Below, piece after piece: positions 33,106-45,867 of a DNA stretch of 64,000 nt. Location of the stretch: assembly GCA_023374045.1 (NCBI GenBank), contig CM041777.1, positions 485,437,594-485,501,593 of the forward strand, given 5' to 3'. Source of the DNA: Limonium bicolor (lineage: Eukaryota; Streptophyta; Magnoliopsida; Caryophyllales; Plumbaginaceae). The position numbers and the translations under genes were made by a program. A model generated the notes under the pieces. It had not been told where the DNA came from. It did no database searches and saw only the letters and a list, made by a program, of their open reading frames with translations. Within the stretch, counting starts at the first letter, position 1, and each line of letters opens with the position of its first letter.

Positions 33106-34157
33106 TTGGTTGATGAGGTGCGAGAGGCTCAGAGGACAGATGAGTATATGAGGGAGGTCAGACAGAAGCTGACAGATGGTACCTTTGAGAGTCAGAAATA
33201 CGACTTCAGACTTCATGATGATGATCTGTTTAGACTTAAGGGCAGGTTATGCATACCACGGGGCAACACGGATCTGAAAGACCGTATACTTAGAGAATCT
33301 CACTGTTCTTCAGTTTCCATCCATCAGGGAGCCTCTAAGATGTATAAAGACATGAAGAGATACTTCTGGTGGTCGGGGATGAAGGCAGATGTTACCGAGT
33401 TCGTCTTGAGGTGTCTCACGTGCCAGAAGGTGAAATTGAGCACCGACGACCGGGCGGAATGGTAGAGTCAATGCCAGTTCCGGAGTGGAAGTTTCATGAT
33501 ATCTCCATGGACTTCGTAGTTGGACTTCCACCTGCTAGGGGAGGTCTCAACATGATATGGGTGGTGGTGGATCGCCTTACCAAAGTAGCCCGATTCATAC
33601 CGATGAAGGATACTTGGAAGGTAACAAAATTAGCTGAGTTATTTGAGAAGGAAATTATGAGACATCACGGGATACCGAAGACCATAGTGTCAGATAGAGA
33701 TACCAGATTCCTTTCGAGGTACTGAGAGCTACCAGAGAAGCGTTGGGTACACAACTAAAGCTGAGTACCGCGTTCCATCCTCAGACAGATGGTCAGACTG
33801 AGCGTACGATTCAGACACTCAAGGACATGCTGAGGGCATGTGCCTTAGACTTCCAGGGTAGTTGGATTGACAAGTTACATCTGATCGAGTTCTCATACAA
33901 TAATAGCTATCACGCTTCGATCAAGATGGCGCCTTTTCAAGCGTTGTACGGTAGACCATGTCGTACACCGCTGCTGGGATGAGTCGAGTGAGACGGTCAT
34001 TATAGGACCAGAATACTTAGAACAAGTTCAGGCTGAAGTTCAGCAAATCAGAGAGAATATGAAAGTTGCTCAAGATAGGAAGAAGTCGTATGCTGATGTT
34101 CGACGGCGAGACCTAGAGTTCACAGTTGGCGACCGGGTATTTTTGTGAGTTTCACCG
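33106..34157 (+). pseudogene. Element B integrase, several breaks
   Basis: Integrase inserts the DNA copy into the chromosome. The N-terminal zinc-binding module has His at 66 and 73 and Cys at 103 and 106 of the reading begun at 33106 (HCSSVSIH, CLTC). A frameshift at 33430-33465 leads into the catalytic core. The first Asp is in ISMDFVVGLPP (33510) and the second in IVSDRDTRF. After a TGA at 33723-33725 and another frameshift, the catalytic Glu follows in [14 protein letters not shown] further frameshift lies near 33975. The frame then reads through YADVRRRDLEFTVGDRVFL to a TGA at 34146-34148. All DDE residues are visible, but at least two stops and three frameshifts rule out function. Confidence 0.92.
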
Positions 34158-34547
34158 ATGAAGGGTGTATTCAGATTTGGGCAGAAGGGCAAATTGAGTC
34201 TGAAGTTTGTTGGTCCTTATGAGATTACGGAGCGGGTGGGCCCAGTTGCTTACAGGTTGAATGTACCTGCTGAGCTGGGTAAAGTGCATGATGTTTTTCA
34301 TGTTTCACAGCTTAAGAAATACATGCACCACCCCTCCCATGTGTTAGAGCCTGAGAGGTTGAATTTAGAACCGAATATGAGATCAGTGGAGATTCCTCAG
34401 AGGATCTTGGATAGTAAGACTAGGGACACTCGCCATAAGTCAGTACGACTGGTGAAGGTTCTCTGGTCTAACCAAGATGTCGAAGAGGCCACGTGGGAAT
34501 TAGAGGATAAGATGAGGTCGAAGTACCCTTCTTTGTTTACCGACTAG
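34158..34547 (+). pseudogene. Element B integrase C-terminus and chromodomain
   Basis: The open stretch begins [20 protein letters not shown], the integrase C-terminal GPY/F module. It continues through [20 protein letters not shown] and ends in a chromodomain (about residues 75-128: [40 protein letters not shown]). In chromoviruses this domain is thought to direct integration towards particular chromatin. The closing YPSLF and the LVKVLW...EEATWE core are typical of the Tekay lineage. The real pol stop is at 34545-34547. The upstream TGA at 34146 separates it from the rest of integrase. Confidence 0.92.
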
Positions 34548-34552
34548 ATCGT

Positions 34553-34590
34553 CTGTATAGGGTACGGGGCGTACCCCTTTTTAAGGGGGG
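34553..34590 (+). other. Post-pol duplicate polypurine-like motif, element B
   Basis: GGGTACGGGGCGTACCC forms a palindrome with 7-base arms. CCCCTTTTTAAGGGGGG follows, which resembles the true polypurine tract about 235 bp downstream. Elements E, A and C have the same pair. Confidence 0.75.
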
Positions 34591-34826
34591 AGCTTCCTCG
34601 CTTTTGAGTTAGTAACGAACATGTTTGTCGTTTGTTTGGGTTGTGTAAGTTTATGTAAGTTGTTACATTGGTGGTAAGTTGAGATATGTATAATACTTAT
34701 GTATTTTACTTGTGGAAGACCTTTGAGTCTTGAGGTGTGTGAATGTGAATGTATGATATAGTATTAAGATTAAGGATTAAGCATATATGTGAACTTTGGG
34801 GACAAAGTTCTTTTAAGGGGGTAAAT
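34591..34826 (+). other. Element B 3' UTR and polypurine tract
   Basis: A short non-coding stretch ends in AAGTTCTTTTAAGGGGGTAAAT directly before the 3' LTR; the purine-rich core is about 34813-34826. The E/A/C conserved UTR block is not present. Confidence 0.8.
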
Positions 34827-37800
34827 TGAAATACCCCAAACCCAGATATGGTGTTTAGATGATAAACTAGGATATAAGGAGGCTATTTAATGCCTAAGAA
34901 ACATTAAGAAACAATTTAAATCAAAGGAAACACCATAAGAGCAGTTTAAGCAAAAACGTGCTCTAAGCTTGGAGAGACTTGGGTGAGCACCCAAATATCA
35001 TTTTAGACCTTATTAATATCCTAATGGTCATATTAAATCAATTACCAAAGAAAACCAAGCTCAAAAACAAGTTAAAACACAAATTGTGCTTTAAGGACTC
35101 TTAAAGCACATTTTTGAAAAATTGTCTTAGAAAGGGGTTTTAAGTGGCTAAATGCCCATGATTACTCCCTAATTAACTTATGTACTACTTAGTATCACAT
35201 TAGGAAGTCTAAATCAATGGGAAATCAAAAATTTCACAAATATGTGGACTAATTTATGAATAGTAACCGAATAGTGCCTAGTTTAGTCTTTAGTCAATTA
35301 GGTTTAGTTAGTTGGTCAAACAAGACCATGACTAGCTTAATTAAAGGGGGTGGCTGGTTTTTAAGGTGATTATTCACCACATGATCAAATAACAAAAGAG
35401 AAGAAGAGATAAAGTAAGGTTACTATTTGCTTTTAAAAAAGAAAATCTTACCTTTTAAGTCATCTCTCTCCTCCTTACTTCATTCTTCATCTTCTTCACC
35501 AATTTTTTCTGCTCCTCTCTTCTTCTTTGACGTGAAGAACAACCCCTATGCTAGCTCCATCTCTCGTTGACCATAACTCACTCATCTTAGCTCCAAAACC
35601 CAAACAAAATACATATTCTTCTTAGTTAGCTCAAGCTCTCTCTTTCTATCTTTCCAAAACTTCAGGAGCTTCATTTTGGTGCCAAGCCAAACCGCCATTA
35701 GAGGAGGAAATATAAGTTTAAGGAGTTCATTGGCTTCTCCATTCTCTTAAGGTAAGGAAAATGTAAGAAAATCTAGGTTTCCACCATTTTTCTTCATTAC
35801 CGAAAAAATTATACTCATGGGGCTTCATTTTTATGCCTTGTTCTAGCTTATTTTCTATTCTCCAAGGGCTAGAGGAGGTCCTTCTTGCTTCATATCCAAG
35901 CCTATTCTAAGACTCCAAGGTAAACAATCATCTTAATACCTTAAAACACATTTTAACCTAGAGTTTGTTCCTTAAGGTTAATGTATTATCTAGCACTCAT
36001 TAGAGTCATTGGATATTGGTTAGAACATTGGCAAGGATAATTGTTTGGTGACCGAGATTGAGCAAGGGAAAAACCTAAGGAGGAAAGTTTGTGAGCTTGT
36101 AGAAGAACAAGGTAAATTTCTTACCTTAAGGTGTTTAATGCATTAAGGGATGGGATTTAGATATATAGTAAGTTTAGTTTATAGTTTACATTAGAAAAGG
36201 GCAATAAAACCTAGGAAAAACAATGATGATATTTGAGAACTTGTGACTAAGGAGCAAATGAGAAAAGGGATAGTTTAAGAATGTCAAGGTGAATTATAAG
36301 AGAATTTATATTGCAATGGGAGCCTTGTTGTGTATTTGCAGGTTAAAGGTGATTATTATGTGGGAAATTCAGTGTTTAAGATTTATGCATTTAAGGGCCT
36401 AAGAGCCAAGTCATTTAAGGGCCTAAGTGCCAAGCAATTTAAGTTTATGCACTATATTGTGATGTAGTGTAGTTTTGGTGTATGATGTGTGTTAAGATGG
36501 TGTAATGAGAATTTAGGTGTTCATGGTTGTTTGATGGAAAAAAACTAAGTGTTTAAGTGTGACAATATACTAGAGAATCCATGGCAAAATTTGTTGAAGA
36601 ACCTAAGTGTTTAATGTGTTAAGGAGATTTCATGACTAAGGAAGGACTAGGAAACTTTAGGGGTTGTTTTGATGAAAAATAGTGAGTTTAAGGTATTCTT
36701 GTGAGTTAGAATGACTTAGGCATCATCATGGAGGATTTAGGAATCAAATGAGTGTCTTGGGATATACTTATGTATTTAGGACTTAGGCAAATATTGGTAA
36801 ACAAGTAGGAAGAAGATAATGAGTTGGGAAAAGGAGGCATAAACTTGTGAAGGAACTTCAAGTGGTGGTGTGAAGGAATTTTAGATGGTGAAAGATGCTT
36901 GGGAGATGATGTTATAGTGGTGAGGAAACATTTTGGCATAGTGGTTATAATAGGTATGAAACACCACTTAGAAGCCTAGTGAAAAACATTACATGTGTTG
37001 GCATTATTACAAGAAAAATGCATAATGACTAAAGTGGATTTTGGTGAGTGGTTTAATGAGGTTAATGGAAAGCTAAAGGTGTGTTTGAAGTGCCCAAATG
37101 GGGTAAGAACATACTAGGGTATATGGGGTGAAGTTTGGAGTCAAATGAGAATTTAGAAACAAAGGTCTGAAGCCGACCGACCTTGGGGACCGGACCTGCA
37201 AGGTCGGTCGAGCCCAGTTTACACTACTGGAAAAGTTTCTGGAATGGACCGACCTTGGGGACCGGACTTGCAAGGTCGGTCGGCTTGTATTTTGTGTACG
37301 AATTGAGTCTCTGGAATGGACCGACCTTGGGACCGGACTTGCACGGTCGGTCATGCCTAAAATTTTGTACGAGAATTGGTCTCTGGAATCGACCAAACTT
37401 GGGACCGACCTTGACAAGGTCGGTCGGGCCTAAATTTTCAAGGGAAAAACTCTCGGGAGTGGACCGACCTTGGGGACCAGACTTGCAAGGTCGGCCGGGG
37501 TAAAAAAATTTCAAACGGTAATATGTTCTGGAATGGACCGACCTTGGGAAAGGTCGGTCGGTAAGATCGGTCGAGCCAAAAAGCTTATAAAAAAAATTAA
37601 AGTTCCAAAAAAATGTCCATTGGTATTAGGGTATGCCATTAAGAGGGTAATGATGATTAGGAACTTAGGGACCTAAGGAATTACGTTAAGTTAAGTATAA
37701 ACCTTAATGTTTAAAATTAAGTTTATAAGGTTAAGTGGTAAGGACTTAAGAGGTGTTAAGAGGGGATAAATAAGGGTTAAGTAAGTTAAGAAGTTAAGTA

Positions 37801-39148
37801 ATGTATAAGTAATTAATAACTAAGTTGGATGAATGTTTTAGGATTGGGAGGTTTGGAACCCGAGGAGAATTAAACAACCGGGACAATCGACGGTGAACGG
37901 TACAGTCTTTCTTGTGACCTCCTTGATAACGAGGTGTCCCTTGGCTTGTGTGCTATCTGTTTATTTGCTATGACTAAGACAAGATAAAGCATGCAACCGG
38001 TTATACTTGTTCTCGTTGTGATTGTGTCTTCTTTACACTAACCCACGAGACTTGAAGTTTGCTACTAACTAAGTTTAGTACTTATTGAGGTAAGAAGAGG
38101 AGTTGTAAATTGGTATCTGTTGGTTAATACCCGTTAAGGTTTAACTAACACATGGTTTTAAGATTTTCACTAACTGGAACTTAATGGGGGAGTGAGGAAC
38201 CCAGGACTGACTCCGGTCTTGCATGCTAAGGAAAGGGGGGTCGGTATCTGAATCAGATCCGTCCTCCGCTTAAGGACTTGTCTTCGGACTTGTTGCCTAG
38301 GGTCGGTTGCCGGCTCGGCTACACTGGACTTCCCGTCCAAGGTAGGTGGCATTAAGATGGTGCGGTAGGATCACCTAAATCCTAAGACTAAGATAAGTTG
38401 TTTATTCAACCAATGGAGTTAATAGCTCATTGGCTAGGGTTGCTTTTGACCCGACACAAATAAACATTGAGGTAAAATACATCCATTCTAACTATGAACT
38501 GTTTGTATACTGAGATTAAGATAAGGATAAGACTGAGGTATGTTAAGGGGAACTGAGGATAAGTGGAATCAGATCTGGGGAAGGTTACTACTAACCCACT
38601 TGTTAAGGGAACGCTTGAGTCGTTCATTTGTGCTTGGACTATGTATGTTCATTTGTGGATTGTTGTTTTATTTCATTTCATATTATGATTGTGATTCTAA
38701 TCAACTTCCATGTTATCGACAATTAGTCGTCGTAGCCCCGTTAGCTTGGGGGCCATAAGAGGGTCGTACCAGCATTCGTGCTAACCCCCTTTGGGGCTGT
38801 TTTTACACTTGCAGGTAAGCAGCCCATGAAGTCACACCATGAGAGTAGGAGCGGGTAGACTTAAGTGGGACTCTTATTTTGATTACGGGTTGCGCCTATG
38901 CTCCTGTCTGTTGATATTAAACTGATGGTAGTTATGTTATTAATAGAGATACTAAGTACTGGGTTGGTGTAATGTTTTTGGATAGTTATATGATCTTTTG
39001 GATTACCGGTTGTAAAAGTTTAAGAAACGGTATTTCTTGTTGTTCAGACCGTGGCAAGGTCCTGGTTTTGGTTTATTTCCGCTGTGATGTTTATGTTTCA
39101 GTTGTTAAGTTTACGATAACCACGATTGGCTTAGGACGGGGTGTTACA
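34827..39148 (+). repeat. Element B 3' LTR
   Basis: This 4322-bp LTR starts TGAAATACCCC and ends GGTGTTACA. It matches the 5' LTR closely; the 68-bp length difference is mostly one extra hairpin unit. It is followed by CCAGT (39149-39153), the copy of the target duplication at 24368-24372. No gene is contained. Confidence 0.92.
37172..37576 (+). repeat. Hairpin-unit array in element B 3' LTR, six units
   Basis: It has the same unit type as at 26717-27049, but six units instead of five. The additional unit covers roughly 37250-37320 and has its own spacer (GCTTGTATTTTGTGTACG). Confidence 0.88.
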
Positions 39149-42100
39149 CCAGTTGGTATGTATGCTTCCTCTGTCAATTGTAACTGGAGAAGTTTATTTT
39201 TCCGTCGCACTGTGAGCAAATGATAAGCATATGAACAATATTCCTGCTGTCTCATAATTTAAAAAATGATTATGATGGGAGCTTAATCTTTTCTGCCGTA
39301 ACTTGGATACAAACAAACAGGAGCAGCAAGTGGGAAAAGTAGTATCTGATCTCTTGAGGTTGTTCGTTAAAGCCAAAGACAAGTTGGTTTCTCCTCCTTC
39401 AGCCAAGAAATAGTGCAACGAATATAATGCAACCTAGATTGGTCACCGGTTCTCATAGCAGCATCGGCATTAACATGGTAATCATTTTATATTAGCTATA
39501 CATGTGTTATTCATAGTACAACAGCTTAATTAGCTGGCTATCTATACAAAATCGATGTATAGATTTACTTTACAAGTCTGAAATGTCAACAGAAAAGTAA
39601 TAATGATAATAAAACTAACAAAATGAATGTGTGAAAACCGGGTCCTTCCATCTGGATATCCTTATTCCCTCGTTCTCCATTTCTCTCTATGGTACCTGTG
39701 TTGCTATTTCTCACATCTATATAACAGAGATTTAAATGATACTTGGTGGTATAGGCCATGTTAAAGATGTGACCAATTTATTCAGTATTGAGGGGCATGG
39801 GTATATTTGATAAGTACTGATGCTACATATGTGGGTACATGGCTAATTACTTTGCTTGTTTTACCTTATGTGGCCAAACTGCTCAACGAATTGACAAACT
39901 CAGTTGTCTGGATGAATGGAAATGTGAATGGTTTTCAAAATGGTCATATGTATGTCACTATTTTGGATGTTTTGTTTTACTATAAGTAAGAGAATCTTTA
40001 TTTTATTCAATCATTATTTAATTCAATGTCGTAGTACATTTGAAAAATGGTGAAACGAGTGTTTACTCGTGAGCTAAGGAGGAGATATTAGTAATACATT
40101 TTACTTACATATTTATGATATCGGAAATAATGATTATTCTAGTTGTCTTGCATCACTGTACTTAGATAACTCAAATTTACGGTGGGTGACGCAGCTTAAA
40201 TAAATTGAATATACTAGAATCTAAGTGATTATTTATATAAGTAAAAATTACGGAAAATATGGTTGGGTATAGATGTAAAGGGGGTTGTTTGATACAATGG
40301 GTTTGAAGATTAAAAGAAGAAAATGAATTGAGTAGTAAAACTAGCCTAATTGGTAATGGCTTTTAGAATGTAAATTAAAATCAAATTTTGAGCTTAGGAA
40401 ATAAAAAGGGTTTTAGTTGAGTTAAAGTTAGTAAATTGGGTTTTTAGTCAACTGATTAAATTTTTGTAATGGGTTTAAACTCAAGAGAGAGGTGAATGGA
40501 AATACTAATAATGAAGTGGGTCAAGTCTAGATGGGTTAAATAGTATTAATAAATTGATGGGTTAAAATGATTAAGGAATGTGTTCTATAAAATTTGTATT
40601 AGTTTGTAAAGTTATTAAGTAGTATTAACCGTGTGAGAAGTTAGAGTGTTATATATGTATATATAATGGGTTAATAGTAGACTTTATGAGATGTGTATGC
40701 ATGATGTATGAATACGTATGTGTATAAGTAGTTAGAGGATTAAATAAGAGAGAAATTAACTTATAAGATATAGTATGATTGAATTCGAATTATAAGGTTG
40801 GAAGTTATTTGGCTAAATAATGTAACGCCATTAAGGATATTAGCAATTAATAAAACTTATTATAAGTACAATATGAAGATTAGGATTAAATTTTAGACTA
40901 TGGTCTATATTCTTATAAATGTTACAGGAATTATGAAATATTAATGTTTTAATGAAACTAGTACAAGTGATGAAAATAATAAGGTATAAGAAAATGTGGA
41001 GTTTAAATAGACTTTGGAAGTTTAGTAATGTATTATAAATGTTGCATACCCTTAGGATTATAATCCAAGTATGGGTCTGTGTTGAATAACACAACTAAAT
41101 GAGGTTAATTACCTTACGTAAAATGATAAGATATATCATTTAATAAATGAGTTTTACAATTCTTACATACATATATATGTATTTATATAAGGACATATGA
41201 AGTGAATGGGTTATATGATATGGTTGGAAACCATATAATATTACATAAGAGATGTTATGAGATGGGAAGATGAATTATAACACATTATATATAAGTTCTT
41301 ATGTTAATGTATAAACTATTAAATGGTGAGTGAATTATATAATACAAGAGTTATAATATGAATTATATAAATTTATGTACTTGGATAAACTAACCAAGTC
41401 AACACAATCGGCCAAGTCATAACTTGAAAGGAGGAATAAAGATTTATAAGACAATGATATAACTAACATATAGTAACAAACTATATGGAAGTGTGTATTA
41501 TATACAAATAACAAACCTATGAATAAATGAGATGGGTTACTTGGATTGGATCCTAAGTACTAAATGGATACGACATGTTAATTACAATATAGTTAGAGGG
41601 CAATTTAGCTAATCCCAAACTGTTTAAAATCCAAATGATAAACGTGGAACAATCACGGGGTAACTACTAGGGGGATTAGTGGCTAGTCGAGGTACCGAAT
41701 TAGTCTGTATTACAGAGAGCTGATATGTAGTTTGTATTCCAGAGTTGAGTGCAATAGAGGACGTACGCTATAGGACGAGCTACGAGGAGTACCGACGGAC
41801 GAGCGTGAATCTTTATGCTGGTGTTTTGTCGGTGTACGGTATGTTAATTGTGTGGTCTGAAGGTCCTAAGGATTTTCCTGAGGTCCAGACGTTGTGTGTT
41901 TAATTGTTAAGAGCGATGTCTGTGATTTATGTATATTATCTTGTATACTGTATTGCTCAACACCATTGTTTTTTCTATTACGCGAACGTCTTATGACTGG
42001 AAGTTTATACATCTAAACTGGAAAAAGACTAGATGACCTTTAGGTATTATGAGAACCTAACTGATGGTTTACTGTTATAGTCTTAACTCAAGGATTAAAT

Positions 42101-42240
42101 ATTGTATCACTGACTAAAGGGCTAACTTATAAAGAGAGGAATCCAGACTGTTTCGACTTTCTGGTTGCGCATCGTGATCACTACGAGGGACTATATCAAG
42201 AGTCACTCAAGGGAATCCATTGTCCACATTCGACGATGGC
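39149..42240 (+). repeat. Element A 3' LTR, second part
   Basis: It begins with CCAGTTGGTATG, exactly continuing the sequence broken by element B, and aligns with 12095-15225 of the 5' LTR. A deletion of about 35 bp at 41405-41415, between short repeats, distinguishes it from 14360-14405. It ends at CGACGATGGC, where element C starts. Confidence 0.9.
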
Positions 42241-44298
42241 TTTAATACCCCGGATCTAAAAATCGTGATTAAATTACTCTAATAGGATTGTTAAAGGCCT
42301 AATGGTGCCTAAAGAGTTTTGGTAAGGGAAATAAAACCAAAAGAAAAGAGAAAATGCGTAAAACGCGAAAAACGCTAAAACGCGCATTAAATAAGTATAA
42401 GAGATATATGATCTCGTTAGGGTCCGAGATGGATTCCTAAGGCTTAGTTAGGCCTAATTAGTATCCGGGAGTGATTCCCGAAGAAAACGAATCCAAATAA
42501 TGGATTAAAACGCTAACGGAGTTTTAAAGCACGTTTTTGGAGAAAACCCGAAAACGTGGCTTTAAGTGGTCAAACGGACCCGTAAAAATTATAGTTGATT
42601 AAATAACTATAATTAAGTATTAATGGGAGTTTAATAACCATTAAAAATAAAGAAACGAGAAAAATCCAAAAAACGGGCCCGGTTAGTGAATAGTGCCAAA
42701 CCGGGTAAAACAACGAGCGTTTTCTGTAAAAAAAAGAAAAATGCTCCAGCTCACTAATAATGTGGGACCGGTTTTATAACTACACGCACACCTATACTTA
42801 AGTAATTAGCTAGCTTTTATTAAGTCACAAAAGGACAAAGTAAAAAAGTAAAAGGGGAATAGTAAAAAGGGATTTTATACTACTCTCTCCCCTCTTTTCT
42901 TTTCATTCATGATTTCTTTTCCCCCTCCAAACCGAGCTCCTTCTTCTTCATCCTCTGTGAATGGCGATTTCACAAGTGAGCAAGCAGCTCCATCTTCTTC
43001 CTCCTCTATCTTTCTCATTTCTTCACCAAATCACACAAAAACACCACCGTTAGATTTGTATCGGCAAGGGCTACGTTTTCCACCCATCAAAAGCTTGAAA
43101 CCTCCATCTTCACCTCCATGGCAGTTTGACCTTTTGAAGCTTGAATGGGTGCTTCTGACTCTCCATCATCTCCTTTTTGCTCTAAGGTAAAAATAAAAGC
43201 AAGAGTTTCATCCTTTGTAGCTTTTCCTTGCAAAATCAAAAATTTCCCAACGTTGGGAATTTTCTCCATTTCAGCCGGTTTCTCCATGCCTTTGTGGAGT
43301 GTTGGAAACTTCATCAATTGATGGCCAAGCTATCCTTTTGGACATTCTAAGGTAATACCTAAGCTAAGCTTTGAAAACTAACTCTTAAGATGTTAGTTTT
43401 GTGAGGAGAGTTGAACTAAATTGACTTGTTTTGTGTGATGTGGGGATATGATTGTAGTTAGCAATCTATGCCCCTCTGTTTGGTGTGGAAACAAGAAGAG
43501 AAAGAAGGAACAAGAGAAAGAGGAAGAAGAGAAAGAAACCGAAAATTTGCAAGGTAATGAACTCACCTTGAGTTAGTTTTGTTTGGCTTGCAAAACAGAA
43601 TTTTAATGTAGAATTAAGGATCTTGTTTTAGTGCAGTTAAGATACTACCATTAGAATGAGTAATGAGGATGTTTAATGTTGTTTAAGTGTGAGAAATAAG
43701 CTTGGGAATTAAGCTAGTTTTTATGTGTGAATAAATGGGAATGTGATGTGGTTTTTGATGTCTAAACCAAACAGGGGAGAAGAAGTGTTTATGAGCTGTT
43801 TTAGTGTGGTGAAAATGCTTAGGAAAGAAGTAAGTGCTGCCAAAATTTGCCTAGAAACAATGGTAATTGTGAGAAAAACACCTAGGAGTAACTAGGTACA
43901 TTTGAGGGGAAATGAGAGGTTAAACACTTAGAGATTTGATGAGGAAGAGAGTGGCATAGGGATAGATCTGGAAATGGAAATAATGCAAACTTGAAGTACT
44001 GGAAATGACATTATTTGAATGATAAGGAGGGAGCTCAAATCTGTCACATAGGAAGAGCTAGAAATGCTTAGTGTGCAAAGTGTTGAAAAGAGAATGGAAA
44101 TTTGTAAGTTTTGGGTATGATTTTGAGTGAAATAACCAAGAGTAAGTGAGAGGACTTGGTGGTTGATTAAGGTGGTTTAGAAGGGTAATTGAGTGCTAAA
44201 ACATGTAGATTATAAATGGGAAAGATTGGAAAATCAATGGTGAAAGAATGAGGTTGTAACAGATTTGGAAAATGCCAAATCTCTCAAAACTGCAGCAG

Positions 44299-44626
44299 GG
44301 TCCGGGACTAGGTCTAGGACCATGTTCCGGACCACCCCCTAAAATACCCCCGAGAGTTTTCCAGTTTTATAGGTCCGGGACTTACGTCCCTGCCCATGTC
44401 CCGGACCACCCCTTAAATAATGGCCGAGGATAGAAGTCTGTACTTGGTCCGGGACTAGAGATATGGACAAGGTCCCGGACCATATTGAAATTCATGCCGA
44501 GAGTTCGAGTGCAGGTTTGGTCCGGGACTTAAGATATGTATAAGGTCCCGACCACTTCAAAAATATGGCCGAGAGTTAAGACCAGCATTGGTCCGGGACT
44601 TAAGGTAGGGACCAGGTCCCGGACCA
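44299..44626 (+). repeat. Hairpin-unit array in element C 5' LTR, five units
   Basis: Five units of about 70 bp each have GGTCCGGGACT on one side and GGTCCCGGACC on the other, with a variable centre. They are separated by spacers containing GGCCGAGAG-like sequence. The arms are complementary and would form GC-rich stems. Confidence 0.88.
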
Positions 44627-45867
44627 CCCCAGAATCCTACAGAGAGTGTTTTAAAGGTTTCTAATGATGGGGGTTTGAATGTTAATGATGCTATAAGATG
44701 TTAAGCCTTGTTTGGTGACATGTAAAGGCCCTAGGAAGTGTAAGAAAGTGTTAGAAGTGATTGAGAAGTGGGAACTCAAATTAACAAGAGTAAAACCGAG
44801 ATAACGGGATAACGGGGAAGTACGGGAGTAGCATTTTATTATGTACCGTATGAGCCTAGTATTAATATTAATGTTTGAAACATAACCAGAGAATCGTGCG
44901 TGACCCAAGCATGGTGAGATGACACGGTAAAAGTAAAACCCCGGTGAAAGGTATGATTTTCTCATACTCCGCGTGCTAACCGAGTTACGTTGATTTGTGT
45001 GTTTTGTGCCGGCTTAATCAAGACTAAAGCATGAAAATAATCCCTTGTTTGATTATGTATCTCTTGTTGTATGTTGAATGAGCTAACTCACTTGTATGCC
45101 GGTGTGGTCTAACATAGAGTAAAGACCGACTCATTGTGAGTAACGTTTGGCTAGTGACCCATAGATCGGGCCGATGCTTATGAATGAAAACGTGCAAACA
45201 CACAAACTATCCGTTAAAGTATAACGATAACGCAAACATATGAACTCCCTAGAATGTGAGGAGAAGTACGGGTTGAGTAAATACCCGATAACGGTTAGAA
45301 AACCATATTGAAACAATCTACAAAACAAATGAGAGTGGAAAGATAAGTGAACTTACTGCAAGAAGACTAAAGATAGTTCGGAGATGTGAACTAGTAAGAA
45401 GGTAAAAGAGACCTAAGGGATTAGTAGCTCCCTTGTGCCATGGTCGACCTCCTATATGAGGATTTTACCCGGTATAAGAAAATAACCGAAAGTATGAGTA
45501 AATGAAACGTATGGGTAACTCTTAAAACCTAAGATTAACCGAACTTGTGTATTGTTCCCAAAGTCATTAGAAACATCGAGAGTGATGCTTCTAGACTAAA
45601 ACACATAATATTATTATAGCTCTGAGAGCGGAGTGTATGGGAATGAGAGTAGTCCGAGAGTAGTCGGACCTATGTAAAAGAGTTAGGAACTAAGAGAGAG
45701 TTCCGTGAACTAGTTGAACCTTCCCACCATGCTAGACCCAGAGTAGGCTCGAAACCGGGGAAGTAAGACTATGCTTGAGAGCCATGAGTTTTGGCCTAAG
45801 TATGTATTAAGAGTAACAAGCGTGATGTAGGAGACCTGTAGTGTCTCGAGAACCTACAAGAGCTTGA

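Larger units (their letters stand above)
24373..39148 (+). mobile_element. Element B: Tekay-like chromovirus carrying an AlkB domain
   Basis: This is a complete but inactive LTR retrotransposon of 14.8 kb. The 5' LTR is 24373-28626 and the 3' LTR 34827-39148, both TGAAATACCCC to GGTGTTACA. They are flanked by the target duplication CCAGT, and the uninterrupted site survives in the A 5' LTR (12095-12099). The order is primer site, gag, AlkB-type domain, protease, RT, RNase H, integrase, chromodomain, polypurine tract. This is Ty3/gypsy order. The chromodomain at the integrase C-terminus and a YPSLF ending point to the Tekay (Del) chromoviruses. Coding regions carry several stops and frameshifts. 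Confidence 0.92.
10745..42240 (+). mobile_element. Element A: LARD-like LTR element, interrupted, right end outside window
   Basis: Two long homologous LTR segments (from 10745 and from 22438, both starting TGAAATATCC) flank an interior with a primer site, a weak gag-like remnant, no usable pol and a polypurine tract. LTRs of over 5 kb with a long non-coding interior fit the description of large retrotransposon derivatives, which depend on proteins of other elements. The 3' LTR is split by a LINE fragment, by element B and by element C. Its last part, matching about 15226-16071 of the 5' LTR, lies beyond the window. A interrupts the interior of element E. Confidence 0.8.

Noticed and set aside
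42909..43190. Serine/proline-rich open frame in the C 5' LTR
   Set aside because: The same region in the 3' LTR is frameshifted and the composition follows the CT-rich leader; no evidence of coding.
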